From positions 682,001-746,000 of the forward strand of contig JAGYXB010001010.1 of NCBI GenBank assembly GCA_022495005.1: a DNA stretch of 64,000 bases. The letters are read 5' to 3'. How positions within the stretch are numbered: position 1 is the stretch's first letter; the number at the start of each line of letters is the position of its first letter. The notes under the pieces were generated by a model. That model did no database searches and was not told the DNA's origin. It was given only the letters and a program-made list of their open reading frames with translations. Position numbers and translations under genes: made by a program. Below, piece by piece: positions 11,636 to 22,779 of this stretch. This DNA is from Rhyacophila brunnea (lineage: Eukaryota > Arthropoda > Insecta > Trichoptera > Rhyacophilidae).

Positions 11636-13374
11636 AATGAAGTTTAAATTTAATCTATTTTCTGCCTAGTTGGAAGCTTTTTAAAATAGTTCATCTCTTC
11701 CTTCTACACTCTACACATACAGTCTTATGGTTTTGGATTTTTTTGTGAAGTTACATAATATGGTTGACAAAATTTAATTAGGATTGGCACCAGGGTACGA
11801 CTGTCTTAGCGCATCCCCGTCAGCATGGACTGGACAAGTTCTCACAACGATGACGCGTGCATGGTCGTGACATCTGAATATGACAGCGCGAAATTCAAAA
11901 GGATACAAATGGAGCGAGATATTATATTTAAGGGATGGAGATGACGCAGGTAGTTTCTATTGTTGGATGCATGGGCTACCTATCGGTGCGTGGGTGAAGA
12001 TCTGTCGCGCACCGCCAGAAAGGTCAGGAGACAAAAGAGAAATATATTACGAATAATCAAACATATTCGCTAAGGATATTACCTATTTGGAAATATAATA
12101 AACGTAATTATTGCTTTATTATCGAGCAATTATAAGGCGTTGCAAAAACATTATTAATCATTTCATTGTATAATACAGGTCAGTTGAAATACCGGTCATA
12201 GAATACTTTTAGTCACTAGTACCTAGTATAAATCAAACTATTGATTTGACTAATATTCAATTATAGCAGTCTGTATAATATTATTATATGGTAGGTCATA
12301 CTAATGTTGTAGGTATATGATATAAATAATAAAGTTTTCATGTTAAAAATATTTTTTATTTTATAAAAAAAATATGTAAGTAATAAATAATAAAATGTAA
12401 GATTTCAATGAATACTTATTTTAATATTAATTTTAAAATATCCACGTCTATTTTTAATATTAAATTGGTTAGTTATATAATATATTATGTACTTATTGAT
12501 GCATTAACATAATCACTGCTAACCAGTTAATTACTAATTAATTACGACATTTAATTATGCTAATATTATCTAATGGACAGATGTAATGGCCGTGCGCCTA
12601 GCGCATCTTTAGCGTTGAAAGACTTCGATTGCATTTAAATGTATATATTACGGTAAATATTATTACATTTTGTCGTTTAAAGTTATTTAAATTTTTAATT
12701 TTTTTCTCGCTTCTAAAATTATTCTTTGGTCTGTGATTTTATTAACTCTTGATTTATAAATAAATTACATAGTTTGTACCCCATCATTGAATTTGATATT
12801 TTAGAGGAATTTTAGATACGCTTCTTATAAATTATCAAGTTTAAAATAGTGGAGAACTTAGAACAATATCATTTATTTATTCAATATTGAATACAATATG
12901 TCTTGTATAAGGTTTAATAAAAATTACAAATCCTTCTTATTGAAAATACAGAATTTTGCAAAACCCCAGAAAAAAATCAGAACATCGATGTTCAATTCAT
13001 TAAATTCTTAACCTACTGCTAGAATAATATCATTCTGAATTTAATATATTGTCACTAATTATTAATATCTCTCATTACCTAATGTTCTAAAGATTCACTT
13101 GAATGAAACTTTAGAATGTAACATAGCTGAAGCATTCTTTATTGAATAAATATAATTATAAAATACCTCAGAAACACACATATAAAAACTCTCTATCTGG
13201 ATAAGACTATATTATACTATACTCTATGATCATGCCATTGGTGAGTGTGCACTGTACATAGTGCCTGAAGATGCCGAAATCCGGGCCATATAAAACCATT
13301 ATAATGGAAAAGTTTAAAACTAATGTCAATTAGAATATTAAATAACAATATAAAATGTCTACGATGAATGTGAT
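11636..13374. other. No feature recognised
   Basis: Strongly AT-rich from 12100 to 13150. Bases 11800-12030 are more GC-rich but hold no convincing coding frame or repeat ends. Confidence 0.45.
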
Positions 13375-13560
13375 GTTTTGGAGGACATTGTAAATATATC
13401 AGTACAATGCCCTAAATATGAACGAAACAGAGTACAACTGTGAATTGCGGATATCTCTGAGAATGTCGACGAATTGACAGGTGCCCTGGTGGTGGGTAAG
13501 ACGGAATAGCTTGGTAAAATTTTAAAGCTCTTTAACTAAATTGGAGTGAGGACTTGATCG
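13375..13560 (+). pseudogene. Possible LINE C-terminal relic
   Basis: The frame reads VQCPKYERNRVQL, then stop codons, then ELTGALVV. A CP-x-YExxRxxL motif occurs in the C-terminal cysteine region of R1/I-type LINE proteins (compare WQCDAYDQEREVLL in the element at 17822-18603). The stretch is short and broken by stops, so this is tentative. Confidence 0.3.
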
Positions 13561-14163
13561 GCAGATCCTCTTCAAGATGAGAAGAGGCAAAATACCAGCG
13601 AGTCGCAGTCAAAGCCTTGGTAAAGTCATAAAAAAATAATAAACGTACATATTATTTATACTATATAAATATGAAATACACTCCTTATATAGGTATCTAA
13701 CATAAAATATTGCCCTACGACTACGGAAAATCTTATTTAAACGGTGTTACTTACTTATTAAAAGCTCTAAATAATATGATATTCTGTAAAGGATGGAAAG
13801 CCTTGAAGATTTCGCGGTGGGATTGTTGAAAGTAAATGCAATAAATATTCTGAGACGTCTACATATTAATTTGAGACGTCAGGTGGCGCCGGCGTCGCGA
13901 CGCCCCTCCGAACCGGTCGCAAAATTGCGCCAAGGAACACGCCGCGAATATAATCGCGCTTCGCAAACCGCAACAATTATTGCGGCGCGATCACTTTTAT
14001 ATCTTACCGTCGTTTCATTTATTTCACCACTGTAATTGGTTTTTCTTTATCTGATTTATGTCCTTATAATAATAATACTATACTTTTATAACTTCCGAAA
14101 GAATATCTTCCAAAATCAGTAATGTCATTTATTAAAAATGTACAGTGCGATTTCTATATTTCT
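13561..14163. other. No gene; GC-rich island at 13868-13990
   Basis: Bases 13868-13990 are rich in CG-containing words (GGTGGCGCCGGCGTCGCGAC, GCGGCGCGATCAC) inside AT-rich DNA. An 80-codon open frame crosses it (13793-14035), but its translation shows no recognised domain and no splice context, so I do not call it coding. It could be a noncoding regulatory island. Confidence 0.3.
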
Positions 14164-14749
14164 CAGTAGCGAAGGATGGAGGTAGGCTGTTAAGATCTGC
14201 CATAAATAGTGCATACTAAAATATGTCAGTCATACGTATTTGTTTTCGTTGAAATAAGGCTATAATTTATAGGTTGTGTTGGTTAGTTTTTAAAATTCAA
14301 TTAAATTCTGCGAAAACCAAGCCATAATAGATAATAGTCAAAAATACTCATCTACCTATAAAATATCTAAAAATATGCAATTAAATCATATATAACTTTG
14401 GATATTTTATAGATAGAATAATATTTTTTGTCTATTATACTTTTGGTTTAATGGCAGGGTTTAATGAATTTTAACAAACTTACCAACACCGTCTGTAATA
14501 TGTATTCTTAATCCAATGAAAACCAAATAAGTATGAATGAAAAAGTGTGTATAATTTCGTCGTATAGCCCAAAATATACCAAAAACTATTATGGTTTTTT
14601 AAGCAGGGCTTAATTGATTTTAAAAACTGACCAATACCATCTATAAATTGTAGTCTTATTTCAATTAAAACAAATATGTATGATTAACAAAATTTAATGT
14701 GCACTATTTATGGTTGACCTTAACATCCTACTTCCACCCTTCGCTACTG
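14164..14749. mobile_element. Fold-back (long inverted repeat) element, copy 2 (complete)
   Basis: This 586-bp copy has both ends: CAGTAGCGAAGGATGGAGG at the left and CCACCCTTCGCTACTG at the right. Long inverted arms of ~150 bases share CATAAATAGTG, CATACGTATTTG, GTTTTTAAAATTCAATTAA and CCATAATAG. Between them lies an extra arm-like module in direct orientation (14440-14560). There is no transposase. Ends of the CAGTRGCG type recall hAT elements, but no clean 8-bp duplication is seen, so the superfamily stays open. Other copies: 5516-6068 and 60750-61955. Confidence 0.8.
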
Positions 14750-15165
14750 AATCATTTCTATAGTGACTGATATGGTATATCGTTGAATATATTGTAGAAA
14801 ATGAAAGGGGGTATATGAATTTCGGTACATGCAGTGAAGATTAAATCTATAGTAAGCATGGACGAAAGTGTGACGATGTACCTACGTGAAAAATAGTGAG
14901 AGATTATTAAAGTTAGTATTCAAAATGGTCGTTATAACGTATCAGCCATAATATTATATATCAGTAACTCCCCTTTCTATGATATATCCTCGATGACAAT
15001 AAATTGTCTTTTATTTAATTCATCGACACCCTAAGTTACTAATCATGTACCATTATTAAGATATTCGATCGGTGTGGTTTCAATAATTGCAATGTACCTA
15101 CTCAATATTATATTATTGATCAACCCCGATTTATCCCCCCTATCTGGCTGTGTTGTTACACACAT
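14750..15165. other. No feature recognised
   Basis: AT-rich DNA with no open frame of note. Confidence 0.5.
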
Positions 15166-15167
15166 AT

Positions 15168-15391
15168 AAACCCTGTCACTAATATTACTTACTTACTATG
15201 TAATATTTATACTATTGCAATTGATTATATCATTCAACTTGTTCAAACTTAATTCAGCTCTGCTCACCGAGTTGTTTCACTGCGGATCGAACTCCCCTGA
15301 ATTCTCTCTCTGTTATTTATGCACCATGCAACTGTAAACTGAGAATTGACAAATAAACATCTTTGAATATTAACATTCATCGAGTCTTACA
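15168..15391 (+). repeat. LTR-like sequence (uncertain)
   Basis: The stretch starts TGTTGTTACACACATATAAA, which includes a TATA-like block. It has a GC-richer middle (CTCACCGAGTTGTTTCACTG), an AAATAAAC polyadenylation-like signal, and ends ATCGAGTCTTACA. This order resembles an LTR running TG to CA. No second copy and no target duplication was found in the window, so the call is weak. Confidence 0.3.
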
Positions 15392-16296
15392 CCTTCCACT
15401 GGACCATGTGAAGGATCGGGGGCCGCTGGTAAGGATATTCGTTGCCTAAAACATAACAATAATACAAAAGTCATATTATATCAACTATCTTTATTTAAAT
15501 AAGTAAAGCTGTTAACATACGAGATCTGCTAAAAGTTACTACACATCGCAGAGAAATGGTGCTCATTTAAGGGATGGTTTGGATGTGGTGATACTACAAT
15601 GCAAATGCGGAGGTTAATAAATACATGCATTTGCCATAGATCACAACGCTCTTTCATATACAACTTTCCGGATGGATTAATAGGCGTGCGGAACCTCCGC
15701 ATCTTCCGTGAGATAACCCTATCTATAAACGGTCCCTACATTTAGCCGGCTACTTATTTAAAATTAATGATACAAACAAATAATGCTGATTCATAAGTTT
15801 TTTTTTTCTTTTTCAACAAAATCTTTTATTTTATACTATTGTCATATGCTTATATTATTATAAGGATATTATTTAAGGTAAATTGATGGGTAGGTAACGG
15901 ATACACTTTTACAGATGTCTTTTTATTCTAATTTGAATGATCAGTTGCAACACTTTGCATTTATCGTTACTTATGATGTAGGAACCAGAATTAATTAATT
16001 TGACTGATATTTATAGTTTTTGACACTTTTGTATATATATATAGTATATATTATCGTATCCCCTTATTGGTTAGTAACTTCATCTTTACATGAGACTATT
16101 AATAGTCTTTTTACTCTATGGCCTACGCTATGCGCATATTTCAAAGGCTTATATTTTTAAAAATACATTGATTATAGAGATAGGATAATAAAACAATCAG
16201 GAGTAGGTATTTTACTTTGATTTTCAGTAAAAGGTCTTTAATACAAAGCAACGCTCTAACTTTGAAAAAAGGTGCTTCGTGCCATTACAATTCGTA
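15392..16296. other. No gene; small inverted repeat at 15606-15701
   Basis: TGCGGAGGTT (15606-15615) is repeated inverted at 15692-15701, 76 bases apart. The rest is AT-rich with no recognised feature. Confidence 0.35.
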
Positions 16297-16304
16297 GTCT
16301 TATG

Positions 16305-16882
16305 CAGTGTTGCCAAGTCAAAATTTAAAATTTCAGTAGATTTTGACAAAAAAAAAATCATAGATTTTGGAAAATGCCATATATTAGAAATGATTTTAAA
16401 ATATGGAGAGAACTCGCATTGTGCAGATAACAACTTTCATGCACTTCATAATATGCTCGTATAATAATTATGAAAAATAACAATAATAAAACTATTCAGT
16501 AGACATGAGCCCTTTGTAAACTTTTGAATAATGCATCTTGTTATAATTGTTCAACTCCGTTAAATTTTATTTGTTGATATGTCATAGATTAATATATTAT
16601 TATAGTATATAAAACAATACCTGATAAATAAAATTATTTTATTATAACTAAAGATGATGTCAGTGGGTAAAATGGCACTCTTGAGTCGTGTTACAATTCT
16701 TTCTTTGTCCATTTTGAAGCGTCATTCATAAAAAAGGCGTGCGTTCAAGTTATTAAAATAATCATTAGTTAACTTACAAAATAAATATGGAAAAACACAA
16801 AATATCAGTAGATTTCTTGAATTTCGACAAAAATAAAAAAATCAGTATATTGGAAAAAAATATCAGTCACATGGCAACGCTG
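16305..16882. mobile_element. hAT MITE with perfect 8-bp target duplication
   Basis: The 578-bp element begins CAGTGTTGCCAAGTC and ends CATGGCAACGCTG, an 11-bp inverted repeat with one mismatch. Both sides carry the identical octamer GTCTTATG (16297-16304 and 16883-16890). A CAGYGTTGCCA terminus plus an 8-bp duplication is diagnostic of hAT. Subterminal ATCAGTAGATTT-type blocks occur near both ends. Open frames inside are short and non-homologous, so it is non-autonomous. The perfect duplication suggests a fairly recent insertion. Confidence 0.92.
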
Positions 16883-16890
16883 GTCTTATG

Positions 16891-17810
16891 TAATACCTAG
16901 TTATAGTTCCCCTCATCATTGAGCCATTTATTTATGTTTCCTTACTTTTAAAACTAAAGTGTTTTGAATTAACAGCGTTGCTGTCAGGCTACTTTCTTCC
17001 TTAATGGAAAAATACTACATTATTCATTTATCCTAAAAGGATATATTTTTACAATATTTGGGTACATACGTATTTTAAGTAGTTACCTACTTAATGTTTC
17101 AAGCCTTATGAGTGGCAGTTGGCGTAACGTAAAAATGCGCAAGCTATCAATTATTCGCGGAATGAAAATGTCAAACGTTTTCTATATTATTCTAAGGTAA
17201 AATGTTGTGAGAAAAGCTTCCTGTAATTCAATTCCGAATGACATTGTGCTCTTCTCCATTAGCGGTTAAGTGTTTTTGTATTGGGCAGAGGCTGAGTGCC
17301 GCAAACCATTATCGCAAGCTGTCTTTACATTGTGTGCCGTTTCGCGTTCAATTTTGAAACAATAACTGAAGAGATTTCCGCTTCAGGATGACTTCAATTC
17401 ACAAATAATAATTACTGCTAAGCACCGCCAAACGCCATCGTTAAACTAAATCTTATCTCAATTAAATTTGTCATCTTATAATTAGTATATACCGGCAGTG
17501 TATTAATTTAGACACATTATTATAGAACACTATGAAAGTAATCAAATATTGTAATACTTGACTGATTAACATGTGAGTGCCGTTCAACTCAGTACCCGAG
17601 ACAGAAAATATAAATCCAAAGAGTTACTAATGCAGTTGCTGTTTCAGGTACCTTTAAGGTATCCAGGGGACTGGAAGAGACATTTTATATACCTACCTAG
17701 GATATCAACACTTTGAAAAACATTGGTTTATTGATTTATATATTTTATGTACTATCGTTTAATTTTACGCCTTTTCTCAGTTATTTTGTTTTACTTTTTA
17801 TTATTAATAT
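16891..17810. other. No gene recognised
   Basis: Bases 17100-17420 are more complex and less AT-rich than the rest but have no open frame. From 17713 an open frame runs into the LINE insertion downstream; its first 36 codons are flanking sequence, not a gene. Confidence 0.45.
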
Positions 17811-17821
17811 TATTGTTTACC

Positions 17822-18603
17822 CACCTTCAGTAGGTGTAGCAGTGTTCTTCCCCCAATCCAACACGTCGGTTACCAAAAGTGTCCACAGATTCACTTCCAT
17901 CTATACAGCAGAGTGCTTAGCCTTATGCGACGCCACTAAAATTGCACTTAATTACAAAAATAAAAATATCAACATTTTCACTGACTCCTTAAGTCTGATT
18001 CACTCGCTCGAAAATCCAAATTTCAGCATCAAAACTAATGACTACATTCTTAATATTAGAACCAACATTTCCAAATTTAGCAATAGTAACGAACACGGTA
18101 CAAATATACAGATATACTGGATTCCAGCACATAAAGGAATTAATGGCAATGAAATTGCTGATCAATTGGCAAAAAAATCTGTAAAATACCCATCAGAAAA
18201 TATAAGAATTCCATACACAGATTTTAAAGCCCAGTTTAAACAAACAATGAGCGAAAATAACGGTAAATATTTAGAAAATCTTGGGAAAGAAAAGGGAACA
18301 CACTACTATCAAAACTTTTATAGTAGATCTCCTAAAACTTGGTTTAGTAAACATTGTAAAATAAAGCGAGATGTAATAGTGACAATAGCTAGAAGCAGGA
18401 CAGGGCATTACAGTCTCAACGAATCATTGTACAAAATTAAAGTGGTAGATAGCCCTCAGTGTCAGTGTGGACATTCCACTCAAGATCTTAACCACATTGT
18501 CTGGCAATGTGATGCCTATGACCAGGAGAGAGAAGTGTTATTGAATAAGTTGGGAAAATTCAGGTTATACCCTCCTTTTACGATTAATTCGTTCCTGGCA
18601 TAA
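17822..18603 (+). CDS. LINE ORF2 C-terminal part: RNase H domain and CxC-H-C motif (truncated)
   Basis: The open frame encodes the C-terminal third of a non-LTR retrotransposon polyprotein. An RNase H domain occupies roughly the first 130 residues: YTAECLAL (catalytic Glu), IFTDSLS (catalytic Asp) and WIPAHKGINGNEIADQLAKK (His and Asp). The first catalytic Asp, normally upstream of VGVAVFF, is lost with the 5' truncation. Near the C-terminus CQCGHSTQDLNHIVWQC is the Cys/His motif seen in I- and R1-like elements. The endonuclease and reverse transcriptase are absent. The frame is open from a TTG at 17713, but residues before VGVAVFF are translated from flanking DNA, and there is no ATG there. 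It should not yield a working enzyme. Confidence 0.88.
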
Positions 18604-18828
18604 CCAAATATTTCAGTTATGAAAATTGTACATGAATTTCTCCAAAAATGTAACGTAAATGTCTAGTGTATAGTGTAACAAAAATGTAATTCTGTATCAT
18701 TAATAATGTAACTATTTATGCCTGTCGTTAAAAAAATGTATGTATACTTTTGTAAACCATTGTAAAGCAGAATAGCCTTCCATTCAGAGAAGAGCTCAAT
18801 TGCTTCCAAATAAAGAAGAAAAAAAAAA
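17822..18828 (+). mobile_element. 5'-truncated I/R1-like LINE with 11-bp target duplication
   Basis: The insertion spans the RNase H coding end, a 3' untranslated region and a terminal AAATAAAGAAG plus poly(A). It is bounded by TATTGTTTACC at 17811-17821 and again, identically, at 18829-18839. A poly(A) end, 5' truncation and a direct repeat of this length are the signature of target-primed reverse transcription. The intact reading frame and perfect duplication point to a young insertion. Confidence 0.92.
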
Positions 18829-18839
18829 TATTGTTTACC

Positions 18840-19778
18840 AATTTCTCAATGTTATTCTCCATGTAATTTATGTAACTGCTTGTTAGAAATGAAAAAAATA
18901 TAATTAGTCATGTATTAATTATTGAAGTTACTATGCTGATTTTTCTGCTGTATCTACTTAATTATAAAAATATACATATTATGTTGATTACACCCAATCT
19001 AATCATTTTTTATGTATCGGCGTATTTAATGCCGAAACACAGATATCTGGTCATATGTAACGAAAATGTTATTTAAATTAATGTTTAATTTAATTCGAAA
19101 GATTGGTCTTTATAAACAACTAACAATTATTACCAACATAATTTGCGAGATTGAACTTATGCGACTTGAATAATTACACACAATACCTATTAGTTTTATT
19201 GGTTTTATTCATTTCGAATAAATTAACAAAAAAAATAGTTATATATGCATTAGTATATATTTAAATCAAGTCAGCTCTTTCCGAACCATTCTCGGAAGTT
19301 ATCCAGTCAGGAAGTAATTTTTGTACCGGCACTCCGACGGGTTGAATGATCGGTTAGAGTTAGATCACTTGGTATTCGAACAGTTTATTGTAATATCTAA
19401 ATCCAAAATATCTCACATATAAATCACCTTTCTCATGCAATTCAGCACTTTATGATTGCTACTCTATAATCCCATTAACTGCTTAATATTTCTGTATGCC
19501 TACATTTCCAAAGTTTGAGATTATTATGAATTATTTCACTGTCCATGTTTCTAAATTATAGAATAATAGAGACAGAATTTATTTAGTGTTTGTGTATTAT
19601 TATTTTAATTGTTGGTGAGAGAGGCCTCTATAATTAAAAATATTTCTCTCGTATTGAATTCGTACCCTTATATTGTAATGGTTTAGGTCCATACGCATCA
19701 TTTACAAAGCAACCTTGGTATTTCAACACAAGAGAGTTTGAATACAATTTTCAATGACCATATTTTTATACCGTATAC
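18840..19778. other. No feature recognised
   Basis: AT-rich DNA. A somewhat GC-richer patch at 19270-19380 has no open frame or repeat ends. Confidence 0.5.
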
Positions 19779-19860
19779 CAGGGGTTGAAAAATAATGGCT
19801 TGTGAGCCACATACGACTCATTGAAATACCTTCGCTTCTTCAGAAATATTTAATGTAAAA
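19779..19860 (+). mobile_element. hAT transposon end, fragment
   Basis: CAGGGGTTGAAAAATAATGG followed by CTTGTGAGCCACATACGACT resembles the left terminus of hAT elements of the CAGGGGTTGGCAA / GGCTCGCGAGCC type. No matching right end was found downstream, so this is a broken or solitary end. Confidence 0.4.
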
Positions 19861-20184
19861 ATTAAACAACCATATTCCCAAAAGTTGTCAAAATACCGCT
19901 GAGAAAATAACGCTTCTGTTAATGTTTATTTTATACGGACTGCTATTTTTTACCTAAAGTACTATTTTCTTTAAAGATTTATAGAATTTATATATAGTGA
20001 ACCAATCGAGTGTAAATATTAATCCTCTCAGACTAATTATTAACCGTTTAAGTTTTTATCAATTTTATATTTATACAGGTTTTGCGATTTCTGTACTTAT
20101 TATACCCTTATTATACTTATTATTGACTCCGTATTATTTTTTCATTCTACATATCCACGTGCAAGTAAGTTTCTTGGATTCATT

Positions 20185-20855
20185 TTGCAACAAACTAGCC
20201 ATTCAAGAATCAAAATGTTTCGCGTACACTCTACATATCGTTAGTGCGTAGTATTCTTAAACATGCGTTAATTTTAGGGCTTTACTAAAAAGCTTATTTT
20301 ATTAATCGACGACTTTATTTTAACACATAGGTATAACTTTTGTCATTTTGAAAAATCTTTAAACGAATATGTTCCGTGTGGTTTTCTTCTAGACATGCTC
20401 GATTTTCAGAATCCTGAATCTCATAGATCACTTCTACTTTTCAAATTTGTTCCCCCTGCTCTCGCAAGGATTGGTTTTAAACACTGACGTTGCGAATAGT
20501 TTGAATTTATGTGCACCCCTCAATCACGTATATGATATGACCTCTTCTGAATCACAACTAGTTTTTCGTGCCAGGCTTATCAGGCACCATTAGCAAGGGA
20601 TACGAGACTAATCACCGCGCTCCCCAGAGACAGAAATTTTCAGTGAGATGTGAAACGTAAAAAAATATTTTATTGTTTAACTTTATTTATGTTTTAATTT
20701 GTTTTTTCTATTCTCTTCTGAGCGTTATGTTTGATATGTATTTTTATTTAACTCATTGTATTAGAATCAGTTTTATTTACATTTGAATGTAATATTGTGA
20801 ACGCCCTGAATTCTGATTTGTTATGTACACAATAATGATTTGTTTTTATATGTGT
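20185..20855 (+). pseudogene. Jockey/CR1-like LINE, decayed 3' part
   Basis: The sequence around 20200-20245 parallels the LINE at 31105-31165 (QESKC then a LYISLVRSIL-like stretch in another frame). Around 20400-20640 it parallels 31315-31480 and 33415-33480: FQNPESHR, then the block reading APLARDTRLI. It ends in the subfamily 1 tail TTGTGAACGCCCTGAATTCT then GATTTGTTATG. Many stops and frameshifts mark an old copy. The second LTR-like repeat begins immediately after. Confidence 0.65.
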
Positions 20856-20859
20856 AGAG

Positions 20860-21235
20860 ATGTAAAATTACAAATTAAATATCTATTTTTCGTAGTGACA
20901 AATTATAGCAAACTCTGTAAGGAGCTGATCTCAATAATAAATTCTACATATCCGATTTTCACTTACTCAGTTATCCATTGACGCAAACGCCAGATAATAG
21001 CTGACATTTCAATAAAAAGTATATTATTTTGATTGTACAAATTGCGAATAATAATTTATCGGAGATGTCACTCGAATATACGTTTCCGGTCCGTTACTAT
21101 AGCAGTCTCTATATCGCTTCACACAACATCTCATTGTACCGAGATTCGGACCTCGAAACATTATTATAAGTATTGTAACATACTATTGTACCGACTGTTG
21201 CGACGCCGCAAATAAAACTCGCTCCTGCATCCATC
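20860..21235 (+). repeat. LTR-like repeat, copy 2
   Basis: It shares with 10350-10740 the same 3' half (TGTCACTCGAATATA through GCAAATAAAACTCGCTCC, ending CATCCATC) and the same ~70-base internal tandem units, though shorter. The shared AATAAA and C-rich end suggest an LTR of one retrotransposon family. No internal coding region adjoins. Close similarity of the 3' halves suggests both copies were recently active compared with the LINE relics around them. Confidence 0.5.
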
Positions 21236-22539
21236 TTCGACTTCTTCATCATCATCCTCAACACCATGCCCTACGACACGTCGACAACTTTCACAGTGAT
21301 ATCCCACATCAAACCCCACATATGTAAACATTTAATATGTACAATTATTAAAAGAAATCTAAATGCTGATAGTATTTAGTGATATATACATAAAGTTTTC
21401 CGATCCCTGCCGTAATACGGACAGGACATTGCAAACCTAGGTATTAAATATCCTTTCCGTCAAAACTAATGAAATTTTTGGTAACCTTTTGTTTTCAGAC
21501 GAATAATTAATGATTGCAAAATTAATTGAGGTACCTACCTTTAGGATAAATAGATAATTCAGCTAAGCGGTGGATTCGTTCGTTGAGGTGAGGCCGTATG
21601 TGCGAATAGTTCGAGTTGTTGAAATTGTTTCAGGAGTGAGACGGATCAATCGTGAAGGAATTTCCTTTCCCCGCACGAAATATTCTCGCGGATCAAGTTA
21701 CAGGTAGGCAATCTCGAACCACGAAAAGGCGTGCCTGCTTGCCTTGTGAAATGTATATGTCGGCCAGGTATTTCTTTGTATTTGCGTCTGCCACAGGAAA
21801 TTAATATTTCATCAGCGGATATCGCAGTAATGCTTTGTCTCGTGGATATAAAGCACGTTTTTGTGTTGAGGTGACCACGTTTTCGATAGGTGATCGTGTA
21901 ATGTACATACGTTTGAAAATGCAAAAATAATGTCAAGTCACATTGATTCTAGAGATTCTTCAGCGTATAGATACGCTCAACCTAAGAAATGAACACAGAC
22001 TGAGAAAAAAATAAAGTTTTATACTTCGAGAAACCTTTTTGGGAATTACCCGGAAATCTATCTGTAGGTATTAACTGAAATTACCCAGACTTGCAAATGC
22101 TAATTGCCCATGAAATAAAAAAATTAAAGGTTAAGAATTAATAAAAATGCATACTTCAAAAGCCACACATATTGTTATAAGAACAGAATAAACTTAACAA
22201 AAAAGGATTGAATTGAAACATTTATGAATTATTCATGTCATTGAAAACAAATATTCATCGTGCTGTTTCATGTTTGATAAAATCATATTTCTGTAATTTT
22301 AAAGTTAATTTGAATATTAATTAAATTGGCTATTAATTATGCGGTGAAATTTCATTATAATTGTTGTGAAATAACGTTTTTGTTAATGTACGATATTATA
22401 ACAGTATAATTATGTTTTTTGTTTGCGAAGAACTGTAGCACCTTTCTAGCTTCCACGAGCCTATTGTTAAAAGCTTCTTTTTTTTTTTAAATTTTCTTCT
22501 ATAGCCTTCATTGTCCCCAAAACTTTCCCGTTTACGTCA
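21236..22539. other. No gene; moderately complex stretch at 21540-21960
   Basis: Bases 21540-21960 are the least AT-rich part, with words such as CCCCGCACGAAATATTCTCG. A 96-codon minus-strand open frame there has no recognisable domain or splice context and is not called. Confidence 0.35.
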
Positions 22540-22613
22540 TTAGGGATAATTTAGCTCTGATTCCTGACCCTGGCTTAACGAAATTAATCGCGTAACCAGG
22601 TAAATAGTATTAC

Positions 22614-22766
22614 ACGTAACATAATGACCGCAAGATCTCGTCGGTTGACCCCCTTCTGGTCCTTCGCATCTGCCAGCGTTTGCATGCGTACAAGTTAAGC
22701 AATATTTAGGTATATCGTAGATGGATCCTTCGTCTCTCACATTTGACCTCAAGTCAATGGGATTTG
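22614..22766 (-). CDS. Candidate internal exon of a cysteine-rich (Ly6-like?) protein
   Basis: On the minus strand TTTGCAG precedes base 22766 as a plausible splice acceptor, and GTGTAAT (or GTAATA) after about 22614-22616 as a donor. The frame between reads NPIDLRSNVRDEGSIYDIPK then YCLTCTHANAGRCEG and a SCGHYVTC block. The spacing C-x2-C-x7-C followed by further cysteines resembles the start of Ly6/uPAR-type three-finger domains, which in insects are often split by introns. A Ly6 protein would be secreted or GPI-anchored. No partner exon was found nearby, and the acceptor has a poor pyrimidine tract. The composition is richer than its surroundings, as for an exon. Family and even coding status are unproven; it could be chance. 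Confidence 0.35.
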
Positions 22767-22779
22767 CTGCAAACATTTA

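Noticed and set aside
13793..14035. 80-codon frame in the CG-rich island
   Set aside because: Composition alone keeps the frame open; no domain, no splice sites, and no repeat partner.
14155..14757. An 8-bp target duplication for fold-back copy 2
   Set aside because: Flanks contain ATTTCT on both sides but not directly next to the ends, so no duplication is claimed.
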